Origin: Janthinobacterium sp. SUN073
GTDB lineage: Bacteria; Pseudomonadota; Gammaproteobacteria; Burkholderiales; Burkholderiaceae_D
Direction: 5' to 3'
Assembly (NCBI RefSeq): GCF_030397665.1
Contig: NZ_JAPUBT010000014.1
Coordinates: 111,263-175,262 of the forward strand
Length of the DNA stretch: 64,000 bases
A program made the translations under genes and the position numbers. The notes under the pieces are model-generated. The model did not search any database. It saw only the letters and a list, made by a program, of their open reading frames with translations, and had not been told where the DNA came from. Of this stretch, positions 26,914 through 38,429 are shown piece after piece (within the stretch, counting starts at the first letter, position 1; every line of letters starts with the position of its first letter).

Positions 26914-29505
26914 ATGTTCGAATTTCTTTTCAAGCGTTCTGCCAGCAAGCCTTCCGCACCAGACCCTGTCGTGGCAGAACAGGCCGCCGCCTCGGCGCAG
27001 AGCGCATCGCGCCGCGCCGAACAGGTTGCGCGTGCCCATGCCGTGGCGGGCGACGAAGCCGCCGCCGCCGATTTTATTGTGTCCAGCGAATTTGCCGATG
27101 CCCGCCTGATCGCCGCTGAACACGTCCATGCCTTGCCCCTGTTGGAAAAAGTCCATCAGGCCATGCGCAACACGGACCGCCGTGTCGCCAAGCTGATGCA
27201 GGGCCGCATCGACCTGATCCGCCACCAGGCGGCGGAAACCCAGCGCGCCCAGGCCAGCATCGATACGGCCCAGCGCCTGCTGAACGATGACAAGCTCAGT
27301 CCCAACCAGGTAGCCGAGCTGGACCGCCAATGGCAAGTCATCAAGGCCACGCCCGAACTGGCGAGCGCCTTTAGCGCTGCGCGTGCCGCGCTGGCCGCCC
27401 GCCTGGAAGCGCAAGTGGTGTTGCAGCGCGCCGTGATCGACGCCGTCGTCGCCGCGCGCGCGCTGGCCAGCAGTGGCCAGTCCGCCGGGGAACTGGCGCA
27501 GGCGCTGGCCCGCCTGGATGCGGAACATGCGCAACATGCACAATCGCCCGAACGTGGTTCGCTGCCGAAACACCTGGAAAGCGATTTTATCCAGGCGCGC
27601 GAACAGGCGCAGTCCGCCTTGCAAGCGCTGCAGCAGCACCAGGCCGTGTTCGACGCGCGCCAGGCCGCGCTGACCGAATGGCAGGCGCAGGACGCCGCCA
27701 GCCTCGACGTGGATACCCTGAAACGCGCGTGGCAAGCCCTGCCGCGCCTGCCCGAGTCGCCGTTGTCCGACAGCCTGCAGCAGCAATTTGCGGCCCTGCT
27801 GGCCAGCGCGCCGGCACCCGTGCAGACGGCAGCGCCAGAGGCCGCAGCGGCCCATGCCGAGCCTGGACCTGTACCTGTACTGCGCAAGCCGCGCCAGGAG
27901 CTCGCGCCCGTCTCGAAGGAAGCGACGGAGCAGTTCTTCAAGGTGCTCGACGCCATGGAGGCGGCCTTGCAGGAAGGCTTGCTGCACGTGGCTTCCGAGC
28001 ATGACAAGACTTTGCGCGATAGCAAGCACGGCCGTTTGACGCCGGCGCAAGCGGACCGCCTGGCCCACGTGCGCGGGGAATTCAAACGCCTGGCCGACTG
28101 GGCGCGCTGGGGCGGCAACGTGTCGCGCGAGGAGCTGGTCAAGGCGGGCGAGGAATTGCCGGCACAGGAACTTCCAATGGCCGAGCTGGCCAAGAAAGTG
28201 GGCAGCCTGCGCGAGCGCTGGAAGTCGCTCGACACCTTGTCCGGCCCGGCACCGAAATCCCTGTGGGAACGTTTCGACGCCGCCTGCAGCGTGGCGTACG
28301 CGCCGGCGGCCCAGCATTTCAAGCAACTGGCCGAAGAGCGCCACGGCAATGCGGCCAAGGCCCAGGAACTGATCGCGGAAACGGCGGCCCTGGCGGCCGA
28401 AGAGAGTGCCGACTGGAAACACGTCGCCTCCGCATCGCAGCGTTTGCGCCAGGCGTGGACGCGCCTGGGCACCATCGACCGCAAGGAAAAGAAACGCCTG
28501 GATACGGAGTTCGGCGCCGCGCTGGACGCCTTGTCGAAGCCGCTGGACACGCAGCGCCAGATCGAGACGGCGCGGCGCGAACAATTGATCGTCGAAGTGG
28601 GCTTGCTCAAACCATCGGAGCGCAACACGGTCGACATGCTGAAAGCCTTGCAGGATAAATGGCAGGAACTGGCGAAAGCCCTGCCGCTGGAGCGCCGCGC
28701 GGAACAGGCGCTGTGGCAGCGCTTCCGCGCCGCCTGCGATGATATCTTCTCCAGGCGCAAGGAAACGGCCCATGCGGCCGACCACGAGCGCCGCGAACAC
28801 CTGCATGCGCGCGAAGCGCTGTGCGCCAGCCTGGAAACGGCCGTCGTGCCCGAGGGCGACGACAAGGCTCGCACGGCCTTCATCAATCACTTGCTGCGCG
28901 ATACGCGTGCCGCCTGGAATGCCACCGGCCCCGTGCCGCGCGCCAGCGAAGCGAAGATCGAGCAGCGCTACCAGGCCGCTGTGGCTGGCGTGCAAGCGCA
29001 AGCGGATGTCATCGCCGAGCGCGCTGGTGCGGCCCAGGCCAACGCCCTGCGCGACAAGCTGCGCCTGGTGCAATCGCTGGAAGCCGCACTGGCGGACGGC
29101 GCCGCCAGTGCCGATGCGGCCACTTGGCTTCAGCGCTGGAGCGCCTTGCCAGCGCTGGACACGCAATATGAACGCAGCCTGCAGCAGCGCTTTGCCGCCG
29201 CCCAGGCGGCACTGGGCGAGGGCAACGCCGCCTACGTGCAGCAATTGCAGGCCAACCAGGAGCGCTTGCGCGATGAAGTGTTGCGCCTGGAAATCGTCGC
29301 CGGCGTCGACAGCGGCGCCGAATTTGCCCGCGACCGCTTGAAAATGCAGGTGGAGGTGTTGCAATCGTCGCTGAAATCGGGCCAGAAGCCGCTCACGCAA
29401 GCGTCGCAGCTGATGCAACTGTGCGCGATTGCCGCCGCCACCGATGCGCGTACGGCCAGCCGTATCGAAACCCTGCTGCGCCGTATCGGAGGCCATGCCA
29501 AATGA
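26914..29505 (+). CDS. DUF349-repeat protein
   Basis: A protein of about 863 aa made of repeated DUF349 units: long helical repeats with the recurring pattern W-x(4)-ALP-x(n)-LW-x-RF (for example LWERFDAACSVAYAPAAQHF and LWQRFRAACDDIFSRRKETA). Strong coiled-coil character runs throughout. ATG 26914 (MFEFLFKRSA) is the family-like start; an in-frame ATG lies at 26881. Function is unknown in bacteria. Its stop overlaps the moaE start (ATGA), so the two proteins are made together. Confidence 0.88.
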   Translation: MFEFLFKRSASKPSAPDPVVAEQAAASAQSASRRAEQVARAHAVAGDEAAAADFIVSSEFADARLIAAEHVHALPLLEKVHQAMRNTDRRVAKLMQGRIDLIRHQAAETQRAQASIDTAQRLLNDDKLSPNQVAELDRQWQVIKATPELASAFSAARAALAARLEAQVVLQRAVIDAVVAARALASSGQSAGELAQALARLDAEHAQHAQSPERGSLPKHLESDFIQAREQAQSALQALQQHQAVFDARQAALTEWQAQDAASLDVDTLKRAWQALPRLPESPLSDSLQQQFAALLASAPAPVQTAAPEAAAAHAEPGPVPVLRKPRQELAPVSKEATEQFFKVLDAMEAALQEGLLHVASEHDKTLRDSKHGRLTPAQADRLAHVRGEFKRLADWARWGGNVSREELVKAGEELPAQELPMAELAKKVGSLRERWKSLDTLSGPAPKSLWERFDAACSVAYAPAAQHFKQLAEERHGNAAKAQELIAETAALAAEESADWKHVASASQRLRQAWTRLGTIDRKEKKRLDTEFGAALDALSKPLDTQRQIETARREQLIVEVGLLKPSERNTVDMLKALQDKWQELAKALPLERRAEQALWQRFRAACDDIFSRRKETAHAADHERREHLHAREALCASLETAVVPEGDDKARTAFINHLLRDTRAAWNATGPVPRASEAKIEQRYQAAVAGVQAQADVIAERAGAAQANALRDKLRLVQSLEAALADGAASADAATWLQRWSALPALDTQYERSLQQRFAAAQAALGEGNAAYVQQLQANQERLRDEVLRLEIVAGVDSGAEFARDRLKMQVEVLQSSLKSGQKPLTQASQLMQLCAIAAATDARTASRIETLLRRIGGHAK

Positions 29506-29975
29506 GCACTTCCGTCCGTGTCCAGCAAGCCGATTTTGACTTGAGTCAAGAAATTGCACAATTGCGTGCAGGCAACCCCAAGGTGGGCGCCGTCGTCGGC
29601 TTTGTCGGCACGGTGCGCGACATGAACGAAGGGCTGGACGTGGCCACCATGGAACTCGAGCACTATCCGGGCATGACGGAAAAGTCCATTGTAGCCATCG
29701 TCGAGCAGGCGCGGGGCCGCTGGCCCCTGTCCGGCGCACTGGTGATCCACCGCGTGGGTCCCTTGCTGCCGCAGGAGCAGATCGTGCTGGTGGCCGTCTC
29801 GTCCGCCCACCGGGGCGAGGCTTTCGCCGCCTGCGAATTCATCATCGACTACCTGAAGACGCAAGCGCCGTTCTGGAAGAAGGAAGACACGCCGGAAGGC
29901 GCGCGCTGGGTCGATGCGCGCGACAGCGACGAGACGGCGCTGGACAAATGGACGGCAAAAGCACCCGCCATTTGA
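29502..29975 (+). CDS. moaE: Molybdopterin synthase catalytic subunit MoaE
   Basis: Large subunit of molybdopterin synthase, which inserts sulfur from MoaD thiocarboxylate into precursor Z. The 157-aa product has GAVVGFVGTVRD, LELEHYPGMTEK-type strands, the HRVG motif and the conserved FWKKE near the C-terminus. ATG 29502 overlaps the preceding stop. Its usual partners moaD and moeA are not downstream: clpB follows on the same strand after about 120 bases and has its own promoter. Confidence 0.95.
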   Translation: MSTSVRVQQADFDLSQEIAQLRAGNPKVGAVVGFVGTVRDMNEGLDVATMELEHYPGMTEKSIVAIVEQARGRWPLSGALVIHRVGPLLPQEQIVLVAVSSAHRGEAFAACEFIIDYLKTQAPFWKKEDTPEGARWVDARDSDETALDKWTAKAPAI

Positions 29976-30036
29976 GGCGTTTCTGCCGCGCACACCAGCA
30001 TTTGCAAGAATGCATCAGTTTTCTGTTTTGTGTATG

Positions 30037-30060
30037 CTTGAAAAGTACTGCCTCACCCCA
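30037..30060 (+). promoter_or_regulatory. Sigma-32 heat-shock promoter of clpB
   Basis: CTTGAA (30037-30042) and CCCCA (30056-30060), with 13 bases between, match the sigma-32 (RpoH) consensus CTTGAAA-N11-16-CCCCATNT. It lies 37-60 bases upstream of the clpB start. Confidence 0.9.
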
Positions 30061-30096
30061 ATTTGGTTAACAACTAATTAACCGGGAGCGCTTTTC

Positions 30097-32703
<2,607 letters not shown>

Positions 32704-32725
32704 TTTTTACCCCAACGGCGAAAGG

Positions 32726-32756
32726 CCGGGGTCGGACCCTCAGGGTCCGACCCCGG
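32726..32756. repeat. REP-like palindrome GGGGTCGGACCC, copy 1
   Basis: A perfect inverted repeat with 15-base arms around a single C, 23 bases after the clpB stop. A related 28-base palindrome occurs at 58711-58738 with the same GGGGTC...GACCCC ends. This suggests a dispersed palindromic element. Confidence 0.8.
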
Positions 32757-32793
32757 TGTTTGCGGTGGGGGTTGATTTGGCAGTAATAAGCAA

Positions 32794-32829
32794 GGGCGCG
32801 ATCAGGCTAGACCTGATCGCGCCCTTCTT
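32794..32829 (+). terminator. Intrinsic terminator downstream of clpB
   Basis: GGGCGCGATCAGG and CCTGATCGCGCCC form a perfect 13-bp stem with a 5-base loop (32794-32824), followed by TTCTT. It separates clpB from the solute-binding-protein gene, which starts 45 bases further on. Confidence 0.8.
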
Positions 32830-32873
32830 GCTATCATCGTCACTATTTTCTGACTAATTCCGGAGGCGGTACG

Positions 32874-33989
32874 ATGGCACACACATGGCAAGCAGGGCGG
32901 CGCATTGGAGTGGGACTGACCTTGGCGGCGGCCGTGCTGGCATTGCCTGCCCACGCTCAGGAAGAGAAGGTCCTGAACATCTATAACTGGTCGGACTATA
33001 TCGGTGACGATACGATCAAGAATTTTGAAAAGGAAACGGGCATCAAGGTACGCTATGATGTTTTCGATAATAACGAAATTCTCAATGCGAAACTGGTGGC
33101 GGGCAAGTCCGGCTACGATATCGTGGTGCCGACGGCCCAGTGGGCGCGCCTGCAGATCGATGCGGGCCTGCTGCGCAAGCTTGACAAGAGCAAGCTGACG
33201 AACCTGGGCAACCTGGACCCGAACCTGCAGGCCAAGCTGTCGAAGATCGACCCGAACAACGATTACCTGGTCGACTGGCTGTGGGGCTACACGACGGTGG
33301 GCATCAACGTCAACAAGGTCAAGGCCGCACTGGGCGGCATGCCCATGCCCGACAATGCCTGGGACCTGATCTTTGACCCGAAATATGCGGCCAAGCTGAA
33401 ATCGTGCGGCGTGTCCTTCCTCGACTCGCCGTCCGAAGTGCTGCCGGCCGCCCTGCAATACCTGGGCAAGCCCGCGTACTCGAAAACGGCTGGCGACTAT
33501 CAGGAAGCGGGCAAGGTGCTGCAAGCGATCCGCCCCTACGTAACTCTGTTCAGTTCGTCAGGCTACATCAACGACATGGCCAACGGTTCCGTCTGCGTCG
33601 CGCTGGGCTGGTCGGGCGACATCAATATCGCGCGCCAGCGCGCCATCGATGCGAAAAACGGCAATGTGATCCAGGTGCTGGTGCCGAAGACGGCCGCGCT
33701 GATGTTCGATACCATGGCCATCCCCGCCGACGCGCCGCATCCGAACAATGCACACCTGTTCATCAACTACATTTTGCGCCCGCAAGTGCATGCCAGCCTG
33801 AGCAACAAAGTGTTTTACGCGAATCCGAATCCGGCCAGCATCAAATATGTACGCAAGGATATCGGTGAGAACAAGGCCATCTTCCTGTCGGATGCCGACA
33901 AGCAACGCATGGCGGCGCCAGAAGCGACCACGGCCGATATCCGCCGATTGATGACGCGCATTTATACGAAGTTCAAGACGGGAGTGTAA
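32874..33989 (+). CDS. PotF-like polyamine ABC transporter substrate-binding protein
   Basis: Periplasmic binding protein for putrescine or spermidine. The 371-aa precursor has a signal peptide cut after AHA-QEEK. The mature protein starts with VLNIYNWSDYIGDDTIKNFE, the PotD/PotF signature, and contains YDIVVPTAQWARLQ and VCVALGWSGDINIARQRA. GGAGGCG precedes the start. There are no permease or ATPase genes beside it, so it either serves a transporter encoded elsewhere or acts as a sensor component. Confidence 0.92.
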   Translation: MAHTWQAGRRIGVGLTLAAAVLALPAHAQEEKVLNIYNWSDYIGDDTIKNFEKETGIKVRYDVFDNNEILNAKLVAGKSGYDIVVPTAQWARLQIDAGLLRKLDKSKLTNLGNLDPNLQAKLSKIDPNNDYLVDWLWGYTTVGINVNKVKAALGGMPMPDNAWDLIFDPKYAAKLKSCGVSFLDSPSEVLPAALQYLGKPAYSKTAGDYQEAGKVLQAIRPYVTLFSSSGYINDMANGSVCVALGWSGDINIARQRAIDAKNGNVIQVLVPKTAALMFDTMAIPADAPHPNNAHLFINYILRPQVHASLSNKVFYANPNPASIKYVRKDIGENKAIFLSDADKQRMAAPEATTADIRRLMTRIYTKFKTGV

Positions 33990-34057
33990 AAACAAGGATG
34001 GCGCGAGGGACAGGGATATGCCGTCACTGGCGCCATGCGATAGTGCCGAGGTGAACA

Positions 34058-34186
34058 CTACTCGTGGTAGCGGTCCATCAGCTTGTGGTGACTGCCGCGC
34101 ATTTCTTCGATCAGTTCAAAGGCGACGAAGCCGATGATGGCGGCGAAGATGGCGATGAAGAGAAAAACGAGGAAGGTGATTAACAT
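34058..34186 (-). CDS. Small single-pass membrane protein (42 aa)
   Basis: An open frame from ATG 34186 to TAG at 34060-34058. The first 23 residues (MLITFLVFLFIAIFAAIIGF...) form one strong membrane helix, followed by a charged tail ending HHKLMDRYHE. The profile, hydrophobic then amphipathic and His-rich, is that of real small membrane proteins. The ribosome site is weak. It lies in the otherwise empty 33990-34371 gap. Function unknown. Confidence 0.5.
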   Translation of the reverse strand: MLITFLVFLFIAIFAAIIGFVAFELIEEMRGSHHKLMDRYHE

Positions 34187-34371
34187 GGTCTTTCAGCCGC
34201 CGTTGGACGGCCGTCCGCTGGGTTGCTCAATGTGCCGGAGCAGGGCTCTTGCACGTAGTTGATGCAATTAAACTCTAGCAGATCGGCAGCGCTTTACAAG
34301 GCTGCCGAGTTGCAATTCCTGCCAGTATTTGTCCCAGCGCACTTTTTGTGTATTTACCTGTTTCACCACCC

Positions 34372-34830
34372 TCATTTCACCACCAAATCATGCGCCATCA
34401 CGGCCTTCAAATAAACGCTGATCGGGTCGCCTAATTCTCGCTGCGAGAACCACCACGCGCTGGCCTTGCGCATTTCCCACTCCTGCTCCTCTCCCGTCAG
34501 CAGCAGGGCGGCCGCCTGGCCCAGGGTGGGCTGGTGGCCGACGATGAGCACGCTTTCCTTGCCGCCGGGCCAGTTGGCCGCCTTGAGGATGTCTTCCGCC
34601 TCGGCGCCGGGCGCCAGTTCCGGCATCAGCTTGAACTTGCGCCCCAGCGCTTCCGCCGTTTGCAAGGTGCGCAAGGCGGGGCTGACGAGGATGCGGCAAT
34701 TTTCCGGTAGTTGCGAGGCCAGCCATTCGCCCATGCGGCGCGCCTGTTTCTGGCCTTTGATGGTCAGGGCGCGTTCGAGGTCGGGCAGGCCCGGCTCGGC
34801 TTCTGCGTGTCGCCACAAGATGAGATCCAT
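34372..34830 (-). CDS. sixA: Phosphohistidine phosphatase SixA
   Basis: A histidine-phosphatase-family enzyme of 152 aa that removes phosphate from phosphohistidine in signalling or PTS proteins. The catalytic RHAEAE (residues 7-12) and the second His in GHQPTLG (about 97-103) are intact. It follows ppk1 on the same strand with a 25-base gap, so they are likely co-transcribed. Length agrees with E. coli SixA (161 aa). Confidence 0.93.
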   Translation of the reverse strand: MDLILWRHAEAEPGLPDLERALTIKGQKQARRMGEWLASQLPENCRILVSPALRTLQTAEALGRKFKLMPELAPGAEAEDILKAANWPGGKESVLIVGHQPTLGQAAALLLTGEEQEWEMRKASAWWFSQRELGDPISVYLKAVMAHDLVVK

Positions 34831-34855
34831 GCTGTGCTCCTGTGTGTAGAATTGC

Positions 34856-36949
34856 CTATTCGCCGACCTCCGCGCCCGGCGTGCCCAGTGTGTGCATCAG
34901 GTATTGCTGGGCGCTGAATGGCGTTTGCTTGCCGCGCGGCTTGCGGCGCGCGTAGTGGCCCGTCGGCTCCAGTTCCCATGCATTCGTATTATCCTTCAAA
35001 TAGGGATTGAGGCCCTCGGCGATCACGCGCCGCTTCAGGGCCCGGTCCAGCACGGGGAAGGCCACTTCCACCCTGCGGAACAGGTTGCGGCTCATCCAGT
35101 CGGCACTGGCCAGGTAAACATCGTGCGCCAGGTCGTTGCGGAAGTAGTAAATGCGGCTGTGTTCAAGGAAACGGCCGATCACGGAGCGCACCTTGATGTT
35201 TTCCGACAGGCCAGGCACGCCCGGCTTCAGGGTGCAGGCGCCGCGCACGATCAGGTCGATCTTCACGCCATCGGTCGAGGCCGCATACAGGGCGCGGATC
35301 ACGGATTCATCGACCAGCGCATTGACTTTCACGATGATGCGCCCGCGCCGGCCGGAGCGGGCGATCTTCGCCTCGTTGCGGATGGCCTTGATGATCTCGC
35401 TTTGCAGGCCGAACGGCGCCAGCCACAAATGGTTCAGGTTGTGCGGCTTGGTCAGGCTGGTCAGGTGGATGAACACTTCGTTCACTTCCACGGCCAGGTC
35501 CTGGTTGGCCGTCAGCAAGCCGAAATCCGTGTACAGCTTGGTGGTGGTGGGGTGGTAGTTGCCGGTGCCCAAATGCGCGTAGAAGCGCAGCGCGCCTTCT
35601 TCGCGGCGGATGACGAGCGCCACCTTGGCATGGGTTTTCAGGCCCACCACGCCGTACACGACTTGCGCGCCCGCCTGTTCCAGTTTGTCGGCCCAGTTGA
35701 TATTGGCTTCTTCGTCGAAACGCGCCATCAATTCCACGATGACCGTCACTTCCTTGCCCATCTTCGCCGCCGTGATCAACGATTCCATCAGGTCCGAGTT
35801 CATGCCCGTGCGGTAAATCGTCTGCTTGATGGCGACGACGGACGGATCGTAGGCGGCGCTGCGGATGAAGTCGATCACCGTCTGGAACGACTGGTAGGGA
35901 TGGTGCAGCAGGATGTCGTGCTTGTTCAGCGCGGCAAAGATGTCGTTGCCGATGGCTTTGTGCGCCAGGCCGGGGAAGAAGGGCGGGAAGCGCAGCTCGG
36001 GCTGCTTGACGTGGTCGATCATTTCCGACAGGCGCACCAGGTTCACTGGGCCGTTGACTCTGTACAAACGGCTTTGGTCCAGGCTGAACTGGTCGAGCAG
36101 GAATTGCGACAGTTCCGGTGGACAATTGCGCGCCACTTCCAGGCGTACGGAAGTGCCGAACTGGCGCCCCACCAGTTCGCCCTTCAGGGCCTGGCGCAGG
36201 TTCTTGACCTCGTCCTCGTCCACCCACAGGTCGCTGTCGCGCGTGACGCGGAATTGTGAATAGGCAATCACTTCGCGCCCGGCAAACAGGTCCGAGATGT
36301 GCGCATGGATCACGGAGGACAATAAACAGAAGGACACGCCGTCGCCGGATATCTCGTCCGGCAGCTTGATGACGCGCGGCAAGACGCGGGGTGCCTTGAC
36401 GATGGCGATCGCCGTGCCGCGTCCGAACGCATCCTTGCCGCTCAGCGAAACGATGAAATTGAGGCTTTTATTCACCACTTGCGGGAACGGGTGGGCCGGG
36501 TCCAGGCCGATCGGTGTCAGCAGGGGGCGCACTTCGCGGTCGAAATACTGCTTCACCCACGCGCGCTGCGCCTCGTTGCGGTCGCTGTCGCGCAGCAAAT
36601 GCACGCCCGCTTCACGCAGGGCCGGCAAGACGTCGTTATTTAATATCTCGTACTGGCGTTCCACCAGCGCATGGCATTCCTTGCCGATGCGCTCCAGGTT
36701 GGCCGCCAGGGCAGGGTGGCCCGCCAGTGTACCGCCGATGCTGCCGGCTGCCAGCAGGCTGGCCACGCGCACTTCGAAGAACTCATCCATGTTGCTGCTG
36801 ACGATGCACAGGTAGCGCAGGCGCTCGAGCAGCGGAATGTTCGGGTCTTCCGCCTGGGCCATCACGCGCCGGTTGAAAGTCAGTTGCGACAGCTCGCGGT
36901 CAAGCAGGATGCCCGATTTGGTCACTTCCATGTGCAGTTCAGGTTTCAT
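34856..36949 (-). CDS. ppk1: Polyphosphate kinase PPK1
   Basis: Makes inorganic polyphosphate from ATP, reversibly. The 697-aa protein matches the usual length (688 in E. coli). Both catalytic histidines are visible: H440 in GLKTHAKVAL (the phospho-histidine) and H597 in FLEHSRIYYF. Other hallmarks are SSNMDEFFEVRVA near the N-terminus and AHLGTGNYHPTTTKLYTDFG. It is divergent from pstS, and the intervening region carries Pho boxes, which suggests phosphate-starvation control. Confidence 0.97.
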   Translation of the reverse strand: MKPELHMEVTKSGILLDRELSQLTFNRRVMAQAEDPNIPLLERLRYLCIVSSNMDEFFEVRVASLLAAGSIGGTLAGHPALAANLERIGKECHALVERQYEILNNDVLPALREAGVHLLRDSDRNEAQRAWVKQYFDREVRPLLTPIGLDPAHPFPQVVNKSLNFIVSLSGKDAFGRGTAIAIVKAPRVLPRVIKLPDEISGDGVSFCLLSSVIHAHISDLFAGREVIAYSQFRVTRDSDLWVDEDEVKNLRQALKGELVGRQFGTSVRLEVARNCPPELSQFLLDQFSLDQSRLYRVNGPVNLVRLSEMIDHVKQPELRFPPFFPGLAHKAIGNDIFAALNKHDILLHHPYQSFQTVIDFIRSAAYDPSVVAIKQTIYRTGMNSDLMESLITAAKMGKEVTVIVELMARFDEEANINWADKLEQAGAQVVYGVVGLKTHAKVALVIRREEGALRFYAHLGTGNYHPTTTKLYTDFGLLTANQDLAVEVNEVFIHLTSLTKPHNLNHLWLAPFGLQSEIIKAIRNEAKIARSGRRGRIIVKVNALVDESVIRALYAASTDGVKIDLIVRGACTLKPGVPGLSENIKVRSVIGRFLEHSRIYYFRNDLAHDVYLASADWMSRNLFRRVEVAFPVLDRALKRRVIAEGLNPYLKDNTNAWELEPTGHYARRKPRGKQTPFSAQQYLMHTLGTPGAEVGE

Positions 36950-37037
36950 ATTCTTTTGTCTTTGCAGATAGTTAATTCTAGCCGTATTTCATCATGTATG
37001 ACGCGCTGTGAGTGTAATCATGAAATATGACGTAAGC

Positions 37038-37055
37038 GTGACATAAGCTGTCATA
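37038..37055. promoter_or_regulatory. Pho box in the ppk1-pstS divergent region
   Basis: gtgacata and ctgtcata occur as 11-bp-spaced direct repeats (37038-37045 and 37048-37055), matching the PhoB recognition unit CTGTCATA. A further ctgtcatt half site lies at 37070-37077. Its position about 90 bases from ppk1 would suit control of that gene. Confidence 0.75.
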
Positions 37056-37136
37056 AAGCGTCGCCCACCCTGTCATTTTTCACGTCGAAAAGGGTAATCC
37101 TCGGGGCGTAGCCAATTATTTCAGGATTTTTTACCC

Positions 37137-37170
37137 ATGTCATAAAGCTGTCATATTCGCTTGCTAGACT
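37137..37170 (+). promoter_or_regulatory. Pho box and -10 region of pstS
   Basis: atgtcata (37137-37144) and ctgtcata (37148-37155) are consensus PhoB half sites 11 bp apart. TAGACT at 37165-37170 is a plausible -10 about 10 bases downstream. This is the arrangement of PhoB-activated promoters, in which the Pho box replaces the -35 element. Confidence 0.9.
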
Positions 37171-37220
37171 GCGCAGCATTCAACCGGGACTTTGAGCCCT
37201 AACAACCCTGAGGACTTGAT

Positions 37221-38270
37221 ATGCAAATGAAGCAAATGTTCAAATTTATCGTCGTGGGTGCTTCGGCAGCGATGGCATTTTCTTCCGCTTCCGTCATGGC
37301 GGCAGATATGACAGGTGCTGGTGCTACCTTCCCGTACCCGATCTATGCTAAATGGGCCGAGACTTACAAAGCCAATACCGGCAACGGCCTGAACTACCAG
37401 TCCGTCGGTTCCGGCGCTGGCATCAAGCAAATCAAGGCCAAGACTGTTGAATTCGGCGCCTCGGACATGCCTTTGAAGGCAGAAGAGCTGGAAGAAGCAG
37501 GCCTGATGCAGTTCCCAGCCATCATGGGCGGCGTGGTCACCATCGTCAACCTGGACGGCGTCAAGCCAGGCCAGCTGAAGATGACGGGCAAGGTTGTTGC
37601 CGACATCTACCTGGGCAAGATCACCAAGTGGAGCGCTCCTGAGATCGCCGCACTGAACACCGGCGTCAAGCTGCCGGACACGGAAATCACCGTGGTGCAC
37701 CGCGCCGACGGTTCGGGCACGTCCTTCCTGTTCACCGACTACCTGTCGAAAACCAATCCGGAATTCAAATCGAAAATCGGCGCTGGCTCGGCTGTGAAGT
37801 GGGCTGTGGGCGTGGGCGGCAAGGGTAACGAAGGCGTCGCCGCCAACGTGCAGCGTATCAAGGGTTCGATCGGCTACGTCGAGTGGGCTTACGCCAAGAA
37901 AAACAATATGTCGCACACCCAGCTGCAAAACAAGGACGGCAACTTCCTGCAGCCTGACGACGAAAACTTCAAGGCAGCAGCCGCTTCGGCACCTTGGACG
38001 CAAACCCCAGGCTTCGGCGTGGTCCTGACCGACCAGGCTGGCAAGAACAGCTGGCCTATCACGGGCGTGTCGTTCATCCTGATGCACAAAGTCCAGGCTG
38101 ACGCAGCCAAGGCTAAAGAAGTCCTGAAATTCTTCGACTGGGCCTACAAGAACGGCGGCTCCGCTGCTGTTGAACTGGACTACGTGCCGATGCCAGCATC
38201 GGTCGTGAAACTGGTGCAGGAATCGTGGAAAGCCAATTTGAAAGATGCATCGGGCAAAGCGATCTATTAA
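37221..38270 (+). CDS. pstS: Phosphate ABC transporter substrate-binding protein PstS
   Basis: Periplasmic high-affinity phosphate-binding protein. The 349-aa precursor has a signal peptide ending MAA-DMTGAG. The mature N-terminus GAGATFPYPIYAKWAE and the binding segments YQSVGSGAGIKQI and VVHRADGSGTSFLFTDYL are classical PstS. GAGGA lies upstream of ATG 37221. It is first in pstSCAB-phoU-phoBR. A hairpin CCCCGCC/GGCGGGG (38306-38327) in the 159-base gap before pstC may lower read-through, so that PstS is made in excess. Confidence 0.97.
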   Translation: MQMKQMFKFIVVGASAAMAFSSASVMAADMTGAGATFPYPIYAKWAETYKANTGNGLNYQSVGSGAGIKQIKAKTVEFGASDMPLKAEELEEAGLMQFPAIMGGVVTIVNLDGVKPGQLKMTGKVVADIYLGKITKWSAPEIAALNTGVKLPDTEITVVHRADGSGTSFLFTDYLSKTNPEFKSKIGAGSAVKWAVGVGGKGNEGVAANVQRIKGSIGYVEWAYAKKNNMSHTQLQNKDGNFLQPDDENFKAAAASAPWTQTPGFGVVLTDQAGKNSWPITGVSFILMHKVQADAAKAKEVLKFFDWAYKNGGSAAVELDYVPMPASVVKLVQESWKANLKDASGKAIY

Positions 38271-38305
38271 TTAGATAGCTTGACCAGATAAGTACCCATC
38301 CTTGT

Positions 38306-38327
38306 CCCCGCCAGCAGCACGGCGGGG
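38306..38327 (+). other. Intercistronic hairpin between pstS and pstC
   Basis: CCCCGCC (38306-38312) pairs with GGCGGGG (38321-38327). There is no T run, so it is more likely an mRNA-stabilising or attenuating stem than a full terminator. Confidence 0.5.
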
Positions 38328-38429
38328 CAGGGAGTTAGCCAGGACCGCCCGCAAGCCCTTGCAGGCGTTCCCGGCTAAAAGAGCACGATAAAAATAGCAG
38401 TACCTGCAGTACCACCCACATGGCACATT

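Noticed and set aside
26830..29739. Long minus-strand open frame opposite the DUF349 gene
   Set aside because: Composition is typical of antisense shadows; the plus-strand gene has family repeats and an overlapping moaE.
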